Below are positions 33,301 through 41,117 of a stretch of DNA of 64,000 nucleotides, one piece after another; position 1 is the first letter of the stretch; each line of letters starts with the position of its first letter. The DNA is from Tsukamurella sp. 1534 (GTDB lineage: Bacteria; Actinomycetota; Actinomycetes; Mycobacteriales; Mycobacteriaceae), in contig NZ_HE997626.1 of NCBI RefSeq assembly GCF_000312385.1, forward strand, positions 545,206-609,205, read 5' to 3'. A model generated the notes under the pieces. The model was not told the origin of the DNA. It ran no database searches and saw only the letters and a list, made by a program, of their open reading frames with translations. Made by a program: the position numbers and the translations under genes.

Positions 33301-33622
33301 CACCTCCGGCGAGGTGCAGGTGTTCCTCATCTCGCTCAAGGCGGGCGGATTCGGCCTCAACCTGGTGCAGGCGGACTACTGCTTCCTCCTGGACCCGTGG
33401 TGGAACCCCGCCGCGGAGGCGCAGGCCATCGACCGGGCGCACCGCATCGGACAGACCCGCAGCGTGATGGTCTACCGGCTCGTCTCCGCGGACACGATCG
33501 AGGACAAGGTGATGGCGCTCAAGGAGCGCAAGGCCGCGCTGTTCGAATCCGTCATGGGCGGCGAGGGCGGTTTCGACGCCCGCCTCGCCGCGTCGGACAT
33601 CCGCGCACTGTTCGAGGACTGA
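30365..33622 (+). CDS. SWIM-domain SNF2 helicase/translocase
   Basis: This 1085-residue SNF2-family ATPase begins with a SWIM zinc finger (C82, C84, C90, H92 in CTCPVALNCKHG) and has a long central region of unknown fold. The SNF2 motor is C-terminal. Motif I is ADDMGLGKT near residue 655, motif II is LDEAQ, motif III is VTGTPMEN, motif VI is AIDRAHRIGQ. Bacterial proteins of this type (HepA-like) are usually linked to transcription or DNA repair, but the function is not known. TTG 30365 is seven bases after a TAGACT –10 element; the in-frame ATG at 30371 is an alternative start. It is not part of an operon. Confidence 0.9.
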   Translation: MTMSGSTSSSGPSFTPEDLTGFFGAPTVRRAGEYVGTGLVGDLEWDDEKRLVSGVVAGAREYDTRVWIEQVGTRWRPVRCICTCPVALNCKHGAALLLELTSEDIEDSAVEMPDPWQRQLDSLLPEKPRAVSATLPVALQFDVDERGVTTGQRLQVRLATPGMREGSWVAGDVRWRTIASAPRVAPAQREVLAPLAQLVLWSLYGVDAWADVGMIDTPLLWEQLRTVRDAGVPLLTKKPRGRVLLGPATRLGLVAHPSGDGVELDREIDFGDGPRPFTGGLLGAQRAIGVFQQDGEELRLAPLEPPLSPAHTTAMRRFTPVHVPAAAMPQLREKYLPYLSAVAPVRDPEQLVGEVEVSGPELVCTARYYPEAGELEVDWKWRYTVGGEARDYALGSEPAGIADAVGQQRITRAMAAALREAAVSVDHSQGFYRGTEAAVWLAEAAPVLRTVPGIVVEVTDDPGFRWAESAATVSVRVRGEDAGSPSMDWFDLEVAVEVEGEEVPFRDVFTAIAAGHDTILTPGGVLARVDGERFDRLRELIGEARDLPARGQRRGSRGDEAGERGGDRGDRSLRISRFQAGLVDDLAELADATEFDGDWSRRVGALTAGDLVRQEPPSSLDAELRPYQRDGLDWLVFLYDNDFGGILADDMGLGKTLQTLALICRAHEKAPAPGPFLVVAPTSVVSNWAAECRRFAPHLKVATISETSRKSGASIGAAVGDADVVLTSYTLLRLDAEEYATVSWSGVILDEAQFVKNPRSKAFAAVSLLDRRFTLAVTGTPMENHLEELWALTALTVPGLFPGRSWFAEEYRRPIERGGDDDRLARLRRRVRPFMLRRTKDLVAKDLPEKTESVVQVELSEEHRHTYDRILADQRAKLLGLLDDFEGNRFEILRSLTMLRRLALDPSLVDEDLAVEDVAKLDYLAEKLDELLEEKHAVLVFSQFTGFLRKAAERLDEEGVAYAYLDGSTTDRAAAIERFTSGEVQVFLISLKAGGFGLNLVQADYCFLLDPWWNPAAEAQAIDRAHRIGQTRSVMVYRLVSADTIEDKVMALKERKAALFESVMGGEGGFDARLAASDIRALFED

Positions 33623-33814
33623 GACCCGGGCACGATCGCGAGGCGCGACGGCGAGGCGCGGCGACGGGGCGCGGGGGGCGGTTCGTTTCCGAACAGCCAT
33701 GCGCCGCACGCATGCCTCCGAGCACGACGGCGATGCCGAACGCCGTGGGAGCCAGGCGAATCAGTCCACTTGTTGCTGTAGCAATATCGTCGTGAGCGGA
33801 GTAGTATCGAATAT

Positions 33815-35731
33815 ATGAGCCAGACAGGCGATGCATTCGAACACGGGAGAGCGGTCCGCCGACCGCTGCCGCCCGAGTTCGGGGACGTCGCAGGCCTCGA
33901 CGCCGGCGCCCTGCTGGCCGACCTGCGCTCGGTGCTCGCCGAGGCGAACAGGTTGGAGGCGAGGAAGAACGCAGTGCTCTCGCAGCTGTTCTCCGTCCGT
34001 GACGATGCCCGACGGTGCCGCACCGAGTCCGATCGCCGGTTCGTCGGGGACTGGGACGAACTGGTCGCCGAGGTGGGTGCGGTGCTGCAGGTCGGGCGGG
34101 GCGGCGCCTCCGCGGCGGTGCACCGCGGACTGGACCTCCGCGAACGGTTGCCGCGCGTATTCGCGGTCTGCGCCACCGGCATCGTGACGAACCAACAGCT
34201 CTACGCCGTCCTGCGGTACGCGTCGGCGATCATCGACGACCGCGTGCTCCATGAGTTCGACGTCCGCATGGCCGCGTGGCTCGCGGGAACGCTCACCGAT
34301 CCCGATGTGGCGGTGACCGCGGCGGCGGTGGAGGAGGCGGCGAAGCAGATCCTGGTGCGGATCGACATCGACGCCGTCCCCCAGGTCCCGGAGAAGAAGC
34401 CCCGCTTCGGCATCGACATGCACGCGCGTGCCGATGGGACGGTCGATATCGAGGCGGTGGTGTCCAAGGAACACGGCATCCGCTTCGCCGCCCTCCTCGC
34501 CGACATGCTCAAGACCACCTGCCGGAAGGATCCGCGGACGCCGGGTGAGCGGCAGGTCGCCGCGCATGCGGCGTTGATCGAGGGTTACGAGACTCTCGGT
34601 TGCCAGTGTTCCGACGATGCCTGCCGGTTCAAGGAACGTAAACCCCGCACCGCTGCCGTGTCATCGGAAGTGAAAGCCCTGGCACTGATCCTCCTCAACG
34701 AATCCGACCTCCGCCCACCGGAACCCGCCGCGGCCGAACCCCAGCCCGCCACCACTGCTGGTGCGGTCGACGACGCGATCACCCTGTTCGACGAACCACC
34801 CGCCGCCGAAGACACCGCGGATGAGGCAGACGACGCGGACGGCACGGACGTCACGAACGACGAAGACAATGCAGACCGTTCGGACGATGCGGACCTCACG
34901 AACGCCGCGGACGACGTAGACGAAACCGGGGACATCGCCTCCGGCGACTCGGGTGCACAGCGCGCGTCGACGCCTCCGGACTCGTCGGGAGGGGCGTATG
35001 TGGTGTGCGACGAGCTCGGGATCTCCGGGCCGGTGACCGTGGAGCAAGCGAACGACCTGATCGCCGACTGTGACACCACCATCCGCACATTGGGTAAGCG
35101 CGACCCCGCGACCGGGGAGATCCACATCACCGGATCCTCCGGCTACACACCCACCCAATACCAACTGCTGATCATGCGGCTGACGTACCCGACGTGGGTG
35201 TTCCCCGGCTGCAGCGTGCCGTCCACCCGTTGCCAGGCCGATCACGTCGCCGAATACGACCACCGCAATCCTGCGCGCGGCGGCCGGACGACGGTCGCCG
35301 GGAAACACGGCCCCGGGAACCTGGTACCACTCTGCGGATTCCACCACCGCATCAAAACCGAAACCGGATGGCTCTCCGACCTGCTCGACGACGGCACCGT
35401 CGAATGGCGGCACCCCGCCGGCGGTATCTGGCTCACCCCACCCGGCGCCGCCCAGGACATCCTCCCCGGCCTCGGGAAACTCATCTGGGACACCCCTGCC
35501 CGCACCGAACCAGAAGAGCAGACCGAACCGCCGACCTTCGACACCCACGCCGAACACCGCGCCCAACAACGCCGCGACGAACGCACCAAGAACCGCCGCA
35601 TCCGACTCGAGAAGGCCACGAAGCGCGCCGAAGAACGCCTCCGGAAGGAGCTGGAAGGGCAACGTAAGCAGGCCGAGGAGCAGGGCGTCGAATTCGTCCC
35701 GAACACCGAACCCGAACCCCCGCCCTTCTGA
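33815..35731 (+). CDS. DUF222/HNH endonuclease, full length
   Basis: This 638-residue protein has the DUF222 domain (about residues 20–290, with GRGGASAAVHRGLDLRERLPRVFAV), an acidic low-complexity linker rich in Asp/Ala/Thr (about 300–385) and a C-terminal HNH nuclease motif (CSVPSTRCQADHVAEYDHRNP, then NLVPLCGFHH). The charged tail ends PEPPPF. Such 13E12-type genes occur in many copies in Mycobacteriales and behave like dispersed repeats. The last 150 codons closely match the partial gene at the left end. An inverted repeat TTGCT-GT-AGCAA (33773–33784) lies 30 bases upstream. No cognate partner gene is visible and the biological role is unknown. Confidence 0.9.
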   Translation: MSQTGDAFEHGRAVRRPLPPEFGDVAGLDAGALLADLRSVLAEANRLEARKNAVLSQLFSVRDDARRCRTESDRRFVGDWDELVAEVGAVLQVGRGGASAAVHRGLDLRERLPRVFAVCATGIVTNQQLYAVLRYASAIIDDRVLHEFDVRMAAWLAGTLTDPDVAVTAAAVEEAAKQILVRIDIDAVPQVPEKKPRFGIDMHARADGTVDIEAVVSKEHGIRFAALLADMLKTTCRKDPRTPGERQVAAHAALIEGYETLGCQCSDDACRFKERKPRTAAVSSEVKALALILLNESDLRPPEPAAAEPQPATTAGAVDDAITLFDEPPAAEDTADEADDADGTDVTNDEDNADRSDDADLTNAADDVDETGDIASGDSGAQRASTPPDSSGGAYVVCDELGISGPVTVEQANDLIADCDTTIRTLGKRDPATGEIHITGSSGYTPTQYQLLIMRLTYPTWVFPGCSVPSTRCQADHVAEYDHRNPARGGRTTVAGKHGPGNLVPLCGFHHRIKTETGWLSDLLDDGTVEWRHPAGGIWLTPPGAAQDILPGLGKLIWDTPARTEPEEQTEPPTFDTHAEHRAQQRRDERTKNRRIRLEKATKRAEERLRKELEGQRKQAEEQGVEFVPNTEPEPPPF

Positions 35732-35735
35732 CGGG

Positions 35736-36110
35736 TCAGGCGACGGTGAGGGCCTCGAGGGCGTGTCCGTCGGGCGAGAAGAAGTAGACGCCCCGGCCAC
35801 CGAAGTTGTGATTGATCTCCCCGCGCCCGGAGCCGTCCGGGTGGGCGTAGAACTCGAGGCCGCGGTCGGTGATCCGGCCGAAGATCTCGTCGAACTCCCG
35901 CTCCGAGACGAGGAACGCGTAGTGCTGGCGATGGATGGGCGGCGCCACGGTCATCACGTCGAGGTCGACGCCGTTGGCGAGTTTCACCTGCTGGAAGTGC
36001 CCGCCCGCCACGGCGACGGGGCCCTCGAGGCCGAGCATCTCCGTGAGGAAACGCGCGGTCTCGAGGTTGTCCGCCGCCGCGACGATGGTGTGGTTCAGTT
36101 CGATGCTCAT
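35736..36110 (-). CDS. VOC-fold (glyoxalase-like) protein
   Basis: This 124-residue vicinal-oxygen-chelate protein starts MSIELNHTIVAAADNLETARFL, with the first metal-ligand His in ELNHTIV. Pairs of beta-alpha-beta-beta-beta units follow; HFQQVKLANGVDLDV and GGRGVYFFSPDGHALEALTV are typical family segments, the last holding the C-terminal Glu ligand. VOC proteins include glyoxalases, dioxygenases and resistance proteins; this one cannot be assigned. It converges on the DUF222/HNH gene with a 4-bp gap. Confidence 0.85.
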   Translation of the reverse strand: MSIELNHTIVAAADNLETARFLTEMLGLEGPVAVAGGHFQQVKLANGVDLDVMTVAPPIHRQHYAFLVSEREFDEIFGRITDRGLEFYAHPDGSGRGEINHNFGGRGVYFFSPDGHALEALTVA

Positions 36111-36143
36111 GTCCCGACGCTACGACCTGAACCGCACTCCACG

Positions 36144-36725
36144 TCAACGCCCGACGAAGCCGAGCACCCGCTCCCAGAACACTTCGGCGGCGGCACCGTC
36201 GAACTCCGCGGGCAGGGAGGGGTCCGTGAACAGGTGCCCCGCGCCCGGATACTGGTGGTACTCGCTCACCGCACCCGCGGCGCTGACGGAATCCATCACC
36301 GAGGCCACGGATCCGGGGCGCTGGAACGGGTCGTCCACGGTGTAGTGCAGCTGCGCGGGCACACCCGCCGGCCACCGGTCGAGGCCGATCATCTCCAGCG
36401 GCAGCGCGCCCGAGCAGAGCACCGCCCGCTCCACCGGGCGATGGCAGGCCACGTACGTGGACATGCCGCCGCCGTTGGAGAAGCCCATGGCGACGAAGCC
36501 GTCGGGCAGGTCGGCGACGGCCTCCAGGGCCGAGGCCATGAGTGCGGGATAGCCCACGCCCTCCGCGTATTCGGACGCCTCGGCGTAGTCGTCGAACACC
36601 CGGCCCGCGTACTGGTCCACCACGCGCACCGCGTGCCCGGCGCCCCGGAGGCGCTCCGCGGCGAGGAGGACGCCCTCGCGGACGCCGAGCACGGAATGGA
36701 ACAGCGCGACGGTCTTCGCCGTCAT
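36144..36725 (-). CDS. Dienelactone-hydrolase-family protein (Ser nucleophile)
   Basis: This 193-residue alpha/beta hydrolase begins MTAKTVALFHSVLGVREGV. The nucleophile elbow is MGFSNGGGMS near residue 82, so it uses Ser, whereas classical dienelactone hydrolases use Cys. The catalytic His is in GAGHLFTDPSLP near 167–178, and the Asp in HYTVDDPFQ near 142. The substrate is unknown. The start ATG overlaps by one base the stop of the upstream TIGR03086 gene (TGATG), so the two are coupled and share a WYL-regulated promoter. Confidence 0.8.
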   Translation of the reverse strand: MTAKTVALFHSVLGVREGVLLAAERLRGAGHAVRVVDQYAGRVFDDYAEASEYAEGVGYPALMASALEAVADLPDGFVAMGFSNGGGMSTYVACHRPVERAVLCSGALPLEMIGLDRWPAGVPAQLHYTVDDPFQRPGSVASVMDSVSAAGAVSEYHQYPGAGHLFTDPSLPAEFDGAAAEVFWERVLGFVGR

Positions 36726-37312
36726 CAGACCCAGCCCTGCGCGGACCGCCCGCTCCAATTGGCGAGGCGCTCGGTGGGGCCGGCCTCGGCGCGCGGCTCC
36801 ACGACGGGGCCGAAGGGCACCTCCCCTCCGCGGTAATCGGCCGGCAGGGCCTTCTTCACCACGGCGAGGACGCCCTCGGGCAGGGCGGGCTCGGGGAACT
36901 CCGCGTCCTGGCCGGTGGCGACCGCGAGGTCCCAGCCGTGCACGAGCGTCTCGTTGACGTACATGCCCAGGGCCGCGAAGCCGGGCACGACGCCCCACGG
37001 CACCGCGACCTCCCGCTCGAGCGGGGCCTCCGCCCAGGCGGCGAGCGCGCGCTCGCGGATACGGGCGTAGGTGGTGGCGTCGTACTCCTCGGCGCGGAAC
37101 GGCTGGCCGTCGACGGTGGCGACGGTGGCCAGCGCCTCGGCGCGCATCACCACGGCGATGAGGTGCTCGGCGAGGGCGCGGACGTCGAACTCGTCGCACG
37201 GGGTGGGGAGGGCGAGCTGCTCGTCGGTGACGTTCGCGAGGAGCGAGTGCATCCACTCGGTGGCGGCGGCGTAGGCGGGACGGGGGTCGGTGAGGGCTGC
37301 TGTATCGGTCAT
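36725..37312 (-). CDS. TIGR03086-type metal-binding (DinB-like) protein
   Basis: This 195-residue helical-bundle protein belongs to the TIGR03086 / maleylpyruvate-isomerase-N-terminal (DinB-like) group that is common in actinobacteria. Key features are CDEFDVRALAEHLIAVVMR, where the His is the first metal ligand, and NETLVHGWDLAVATGQ, where the His is a further ligand. Relatives include mycothiol-dependent enzymes, so a mycothiol role is possible but not shown. It heads the operon with the hydrolase and faces the WYL regulator across a perfect 9-bp inverted repeat. Confidence 0.8.
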   Translation of the reverse strand: MTDTAALTDPRPAYAAATEWMHSLLANVTDEQLALPTPCDEFDVRALAEHLIAVVMRAEALATVATVDGQPFRAEEYDATTYARIRERALAAWAEAPLEREVAVPWGVVPGFAALGMYVNETLVHGWDLAVATGQDAEFPEPALPEGVLAVVKKALPADYRGGEVPFGPVVEPRAEAGPTERLANWSGRSAQGWV

Positions 37313-37331
37313 GAGTGCAGTCAACCCGCCT

Positions 37332-37354
37332 AATATGACACCTCCTGTCATATT
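37332..37354. promoter_or_regulatory. WYL-regulator operator (perfect 9-5-9 inverted repeat)
   Basis: AATATGACA-CCTCC-TGTCATATT lies between the TIGR03086 gene and the WYL regulator, 19 bases from each start codon. An AT-rich 23-bp perfect palindrome in a 70% GC background is a strong operator signal. Confidence 0.7.
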
Positions 37355-37373
37355 GGTCTGGGAGAGTTCTCCC

Positions 37374-38285
37374 ATGCGCGCCGACCGCCTCCTCTCGCTG
37401 CTCATGCTGCTGCGGCACCGCGGCTCCATGACCGCCGCGCAGATCGCGGGCGAGCTCGAAGTGTCCACTCGCACCGTGTTGCGCGATGTCGAGGCGCTGT
37501 CCGCCGCCGGGGTGCCCGTCTACACCGACCGCGGCCACGGCGGCGGCATCCGCCTGCTGCCCGGGTACCGCACGGACCTCACGGGTCTGACGCTCGACGA
37601 GGCGAAGGCCCTGCTCGCCGGGGCGCCCGTCTCCCCCGCCTTCGCCAGCGCCATGCGCAAGGTGGCCGCGGCTCTGCCGGAGGCGCACCGTCGGGAGGCA
37701 GCCGCCGCAGCCCAGCGGATCCACGTGCGCCCCGACGGTTTCGCCCGGGTCCCCGAACCCGAGCCGTTCCTCGGCGACCTGCAGCACGCGGTGATCGACG
37801 GCCTGCGCGTGCGCGCGGTGTACGCGGCCCGGGGCGGCGCCCCCGCGGAGCGACTGCTGGACCCGGTGGGACTCGTGCACGCCGGTCAGCGCTGGTACCT
37901 CCTGGCGCTGCGCGACGGCGATCGCCGAACCTATCGCACTTCCCGGTTCTCCTCCGTGACAGTGCTTTCCGATCCCGCGGAGCGGCCCGCGGAGGTGGAT
38001 CTCGCCGCCGAGTTCGAGGAGTCCCGCACGTCCTTCCGGACCGCCCTGGCCACGGTGCCCGTCACCGTCCGGGCGACGCCCGACGCCTGGGACAAGCTCA
38101 CCATGTTCGCCGCCCGGGTCACGCCGCCCGGGCCCGACGGTGCCGGCGTCGCCGTGTTCCGGGACCGCGACCAGGCGGAGTGGGTGCTGTGGGCCACGCT
38201 CCCGGAGGTGACGGTGCTCGATCCGCCCGAGATCCGAGAGGCCTTGCGCGCCAAGGTCGACGCCGCCGCGGCCGCGCTGGATTAG
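37374..38285 (+). CDS. WYL-domain HTH regulator (YafY-like)
   Basis: This 303-residue regulator starts MRADRLLSLLMLLRHRGSMTA. It has an N-terminal DeoR-like winged HTH (about residues 1–65; AAQIAGELEVSTRTVLRDVEAL) and a central WYL domain (about 130–215; AGQRWYLLALRDGDRRTYRTSRF, where WYL is visible). The C-terminal WCX-like extension follows. WYL domains bind nucleic acids or small ligands. It probably represses the divergent TIGR03086–hydrolase operon through the 23-bp palindrome between them. Its stop overlaps the convergent Ddn-like gene by 4 bp. Confidence 0.88.
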   Translation: MRADRLLSLLMLLRHRGSMTAAQIAGELEVSTRTVLRDVEALSAAGVPVYTDRGHGGGIRLLPGYRTDLTGLTLDEAKALLAGAPVSPAFASAMRKVAAALPEAHRREAAAAAQRIHVRPDGFARVPEPEPFLGDLQHAVIDGLRVRAVYAARGGAPAERLLDPVGLVHAGQRWYLLALRDGDRRTYRTSRFSSVTVLSDPAERPAEVDLAAEFEESRTSFRTALATVPVTVRATPDAWDKLTMFAARVTPPGPDGAGVAVFRDRDQAEWVLWATLPEVTVLDPPEIREALRAKVDAAAAALD

Positions 38286-38620
38286 GCCAGGTCGACCGCG
38301 AGGGTGACGCCGCTGTCGGAGCGGGTGGCGACGGCGTGGCCGGTGCGGTCACCGTCGGGGAAGTGCAGCGTGAGGGGCGCGCCCTCGCCGAGGAAGTTGC
38401 GCCACCACTGCTTCTGATCCGGCAGGGCGACGGCGATGGTCACGCGGTCGGCGCCGCTGCGCCGATAGGCGACGGGCAACGAGAACCGCTTACCGGACTT
38501 GCGGCCGGTGTAGCTCAAGGTGACCATCGACTTCCCGAGCGCGGGGCCGACCACGGGCAGGGACAGGAGCGGCGTGAATCCCGCGTTGAAGACCTTCGCC
38601 GCGCGCTGGAACAGAGTCAT
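38282..38620 (-). CDS. Ddn-like F420-dependent nitroreductase family protein
   Basis: This 112-residue split-barrel protein belongs to the deazaflavin (F420)-dependent nitroreductase/quinone reductase family of Mycobacteriales. The family core is LSYTGRKSGKRFSLPVAYRR (about residues 35–54), followed by KQWWRNFLGEG, which corresponds to the cofactor phosphate region. Family members reduce quinones or nitro compounds with F420H2. It is convergent with the WYL gene, overlapping by 4 bp, and has no obvious operon partners. Confidence 0.85.
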   Translation of the reverse strand: MTLFQRAAKVFNAGFTPLLSLPVVGPALGKSMVTLSYTGRKSGKRFSLPVAYRRSGADRVTIAVALPDQKQWWRNFLGEGAPLTLHFPDGDRTGHAVATRSDSGVTLAVDLA

Positions 38621-38635
38621 GTCCCCAGCGTACGA

Positions 38636-39361
38636 CTACTCCCCGGGCGCCGCCGCCCGCTCGTCCATCGCGTGCCGGATGAACGATTCCACGCCGGCGA
38701 TGTGCACCGTCGCGCAGGCCGCCGCCACATCGGGTTCGCCCGCGGCGAGTGCCTCGTAGATCTGCGTGTGCTCGGCGATGGTGCGTTCCCGCGCGCCCGA
38801 CTGGTCGTAGCCGCGCCAGATCCGCGCCCGCAGCGTGGGGCCCGAGAGCCCGGCGATGAGCGCGCGGAGCACCGGATTGCCCGAGGCCTCGGCGATGGTC
38901 CGGTGGAACAGGACGTCCTGTTCCACCAGCGTCTCCACCGACGCGTCCGGCCCGCCGAGCGCGAGCGTGTCCTCGAGCACCGCGAGCGTCTCGGGGGTGA
39001 TCCTGCGGGCGGCCATCGCGGTGGCCGAGGGCTCGAGGATGCGCCGCACCTCGAAGAAGTGCAGCACCGAATCGTCCTGCTGGAAGTCCACGACGAACCC
39101 CATGGTGTCCAGCAGCAGGGTGGGTTCGAGGCTGGTGACGTAGGTGCCGTCGCCCTGCTTGACGTCCAGGATCCGCAGCATGGCGAGCGCCCGGATCGCC
39201 TCGCGCAGGGAGTTGCGGGAGAGTCCGAGCCGCTCGGCGAGGTCGGCCTCGTTGGGCAGACGGCTCCCCGCCGGCAGCTCGCCGTCAGTGATCATCGCCT
39301 TGAGCTTGAGAATCGCGTCGTCGGTACGCGACACCCGCCCGGCCCCCTCGGTTGTCGACAT
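38636..39361 (-). CDS. GntR-family regulator, FCD domain (fucose cluster)
   Basis: This 241-residue FadR-type regulator has a winged HTH (about residues 14–80; GSRLPNEADLAERLGLSRNSLREAIRALAML) and a helical FCD domain (about 95–235), with the metal-ligand segments DVLFHRTIAEASGN and AEHTQIYEALAAGEP. It lies downstream of and convergent in orientation with the minus-strand sugar acid genes and is the only regulator in that cluster, so it probably represses it. An 8-3-8 palindrome, CCGTCGAT-GAT-ATCGACGG, begins one base before its start codon. FCD regulators commonly bind sugar acids, consistent with a fuconate or keto-deoxy-fuconate effector. Confidence 0.85.
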   Translation of the reverse strand: MSTTEGAGRVSRTDDAILKLKAMITDGELPAGSRLPNEADLAERLGLSRNSLREAIRALAMLRILDVKQGDGTYVTSLEPTLLLDTMGFVVDFQQDDSVLHFFEVRRILEPSATAMAARRITPETLAVLEDTLALGGPDASVETLVEQDVLFHRTIAEASGNPVLRALIAGLSGPTLRARIWRGYDQSGARERTIAEHTQIYEALAAGEPDVAAACATVHIAGVESFIRHAMDERAAAPGE

Positions 39362-39380
39362 CCGTCGATGATATCGACGG
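39362..39380 (-). promoter_or_regulatory. Palindrome at the FCD regulator start
   Basis: CCGTCGAT-GAT-ATCGACGG is a perfect 8-3-8 inverted repeat directly upstream of the ATG at 39361. It is a candidate autoregulatory operator. Confidence 0.5.
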
Positions 39381-39396
39381 TCGGACGCCCCGCGCG

Positions 39397-40365
39397 TCAC
39401 AACACGGCTGCCAGGTCGTCCCACAGCGCCCGAGGCGGCTCCTCTCGGAGAAGCTGCAGGTCAGAGGCGACTTCCTGCGCGCTGCGCATACCGATCAGGA
39501 CGGTGCTCACCGTGGGATCGCACAGTGGGTAGTGCACCGCCGCGTGCGGGAGCGTGGTGCCGTGGTCGCGGCAGATCCCCGCGGCCCGCCGCGCGCGCTC
39601 GATCTCCGTCCGGGTCGCGGGCCGGTAGTCGTACATCGCGCCGGGCCCGGGTTCGGCCGAGGCGCTGATCCCCGAGTTGAACACGCCGCCCGCGACCACG
39701 GACACGTCGCGCTCCGCGCACGCGGGCAGAAGGTCCTCGGCGGCGCCGCGGTCGAGCACGGTGTACCGGCCGGCGACGAGCACGACGTCGAGGTCCGTCT
39801 CCCGGACGAACCGGGTGAGCATCGCCGACTGGTTCATCCCGGCGCCGTAGGAGGTGATCACGCCCTGGCGTCGCAACTCGTCGAGCGCGGGGAACGCACC
39901 GTCCATCGCCTCGGCGAAGTGGTCGTCCGGATCGTGCACGAACACCACGTCGATCCGGTCCCGGCCCAACCGCTCCAGGCTCGACTCGATCGAACGCAGT
40001 ACGCCGTCGCGGCTGAAGTCCCACACCCGCTCCACGCCGGCGGTCACCGCGAAGCCCTCGGTGTCGGGCCCCGGATCCCCTGCGGCGGGCCGCAGTACGC
40101 GCCCCACTTTGGTGGACACCAGCACGTCCCGTTCGGGGCCCAGGGCCGCTCCGAGCCGCGTCTCGGACAGCCCGAGCCCGTAGTGCGGCGCGGTGTCGAA
40201 GTAGCGCAGGCCCGCGCCGAGGGCGGCGCGCACCGCCTCCGTCGCCTGCGCGTCGTCGACCTCGCTGAACAGGTTCCCGATCGCGGCGGCGCCGAATCCC
40301 AACGGCCCCACCCGCAGTCCGCCGCGCCCGAGGGGACGGCCCGTGGCGTGCTGCGGCTCGGTCAT
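39397..40365 (-). CDS. Aldo/keto reductase, aldose (L-fucose) dehydrogenase-like
   Basis: This 322-residue AKR resembles D-threo-aldose 1-dehydrogenases, which oxidise L-fucose and related sugars to the aldonolactone with NAD(P). The AKR tetrad is visible: Asp and Tyr in YFDTAPHYGLGLSE (about residues 55–68), Lys in LVSTKVGR and His in VVFVHDPDD. The partners in the operon (SDR, fuconate dehydratase, FAH hydrolase, with a lactonase on the other arm) make the first step of non-phosphorylating L-fucose oxidation its most likely role. Its start overlaps the SDR stop by ATGA. Confidence 0.85.
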   Translation of the reverse strand: MTEPQHATGRPLGRGGLRVGPLGFGAAAIGNLFSEVDDAQATEAVRAALGAGLRYFDTAPHYGLGLSETRLGAALGPERDVLVSTKVGRVLRPAAGDPGPDTEGFAVTAGVERVWDFSRDGVLRSIESSLERLGRDRIDVVFVHDPDDHFAEAMDGAFPALDELRRQGVITSYGAGMNQSAMLTRFVRETDLDVVLVAGRYTVLDRGAAEDLLPACAERDVSVVAGGVFNSGISASAEPGPGAMYDYRPATRTEIERARRAAGICRDHGTTLPHAAVHYPLCDPTVSTVLIGMRSAQEVASDLQLLREEPPRALWDDLAAVL

Positions 40366-41117
40366 CGCTGCGGCGGGAGTCGCAGGCCGCTCATCCCGCC
40401 GTCGACGGCGAGCGAGGTCCCGGTGGTGGCGGCGGCCGCGGGGCCGAGCAGGTAGCAGATCGCCCCGGCCACCTCGGTGGCGCTCACCAGCCGGCCCGTG
40501 GGCTGCCGGCGGCGCAGGGCCTCGGCCTCGGCTTCGGGATCGGTCGCCGCGTCCAGCAGCCGGCGCACCCACGGGGTGTCGACGGTGCCGGGGTTGACGC
40601 AGTTGAACCGGATGCCCTCGCGCACGTGGTCCGCCGCCATGGCGCGGGTCAGCGACTCCACCGCCCCCTTGGAGGCGCTGTACAGCGCGCGCCGCGGGAG
40701 CCCCGCGGTCGCGGCGATCGAGCAGGTGTTGACGACGGCGGCCGCCTTCGACTCCCGCAGGTGCCCGAGCGCGGCCCGCGTCACGCGGACGATGCCGAGC
40801 ACGTTGATCTCGAACACCGTGCGCCACTCGTCCAGGTCGCCGTCCTCGACGGTGCCCTGGGCGCCGATGCCCGCGTTGTTGACCAGGCCGTCGATGCCGC
40901 CCAGGCGCGCCGCGGCTGCCGCCACGGCGGACCGGACCGCGTCGTCGTCCGCCACGTCGCAGCGGATCGGATGTGCGCCGTCCGGCGCGGTGGACGGGTC
41001 CAGGTCGAGCACCGCCACCGCCGCGCCGCGGGCGAGCAGTTCCTCGGCCGTGCGCCGGCCGATGCCCGATCCGCCGCCGGTCACGACGGCGCGGAAGCCC
41101 TCGAACTCGGTGGTCAT
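40362..41117 (-). CDS. SDR, 2-keto-3-deoxy-L-fuconate dehydrogenase-like
   Basis: This 251-residue short-chain dehydrogenase has [13 protein letters not shown] (about residues 12–24), the NNAGIGAQG motif, and the catalytic Ser/Tyr/Lys in [22 protein letters not shown]. In characterised L-fucose pathways an SDR oxidises 2-keto-3-deoxy-L-fuconate at C4 to the 2,4-diketo acid, the substrate of the FAH-family hydrolase encoded upstream. The alternative is a dehydrogenase for the sugar itself. It is coupled by ATGA to both the preceding dehydratase and the following AKR gene. Confidence 0.82.
   Translation of the reverse strand: MTTEFEGFRAVVTGGGSGIGRRTAEELLARGAAVAVLDLDPSTAPDGAHPIRCDVADDDAVRSAVAAAAARLGGIDGLVNNAGIGAQGTVEDGDLDEWRTVFEINVLGIVRVTRAALGHLRESKAAAVVNTCSIAATAGLPRRALYSASKGAVESLTRAMAADHVREGIRFNCVNPGTVDTPWVRRLLDAATDPEAEAEALRRRQPTGRLVSATEVAGAICYLLGPAAAATTGTSLAVDGGMSGLRLPPQR

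Noticed and set aside
33815-35731. DUF222/HNH gene as a homing endonuclease, intein or part of a mobile element
   Set aside because: No intein splice motifs, no terminal repeats and no integrase are seen near either copy.
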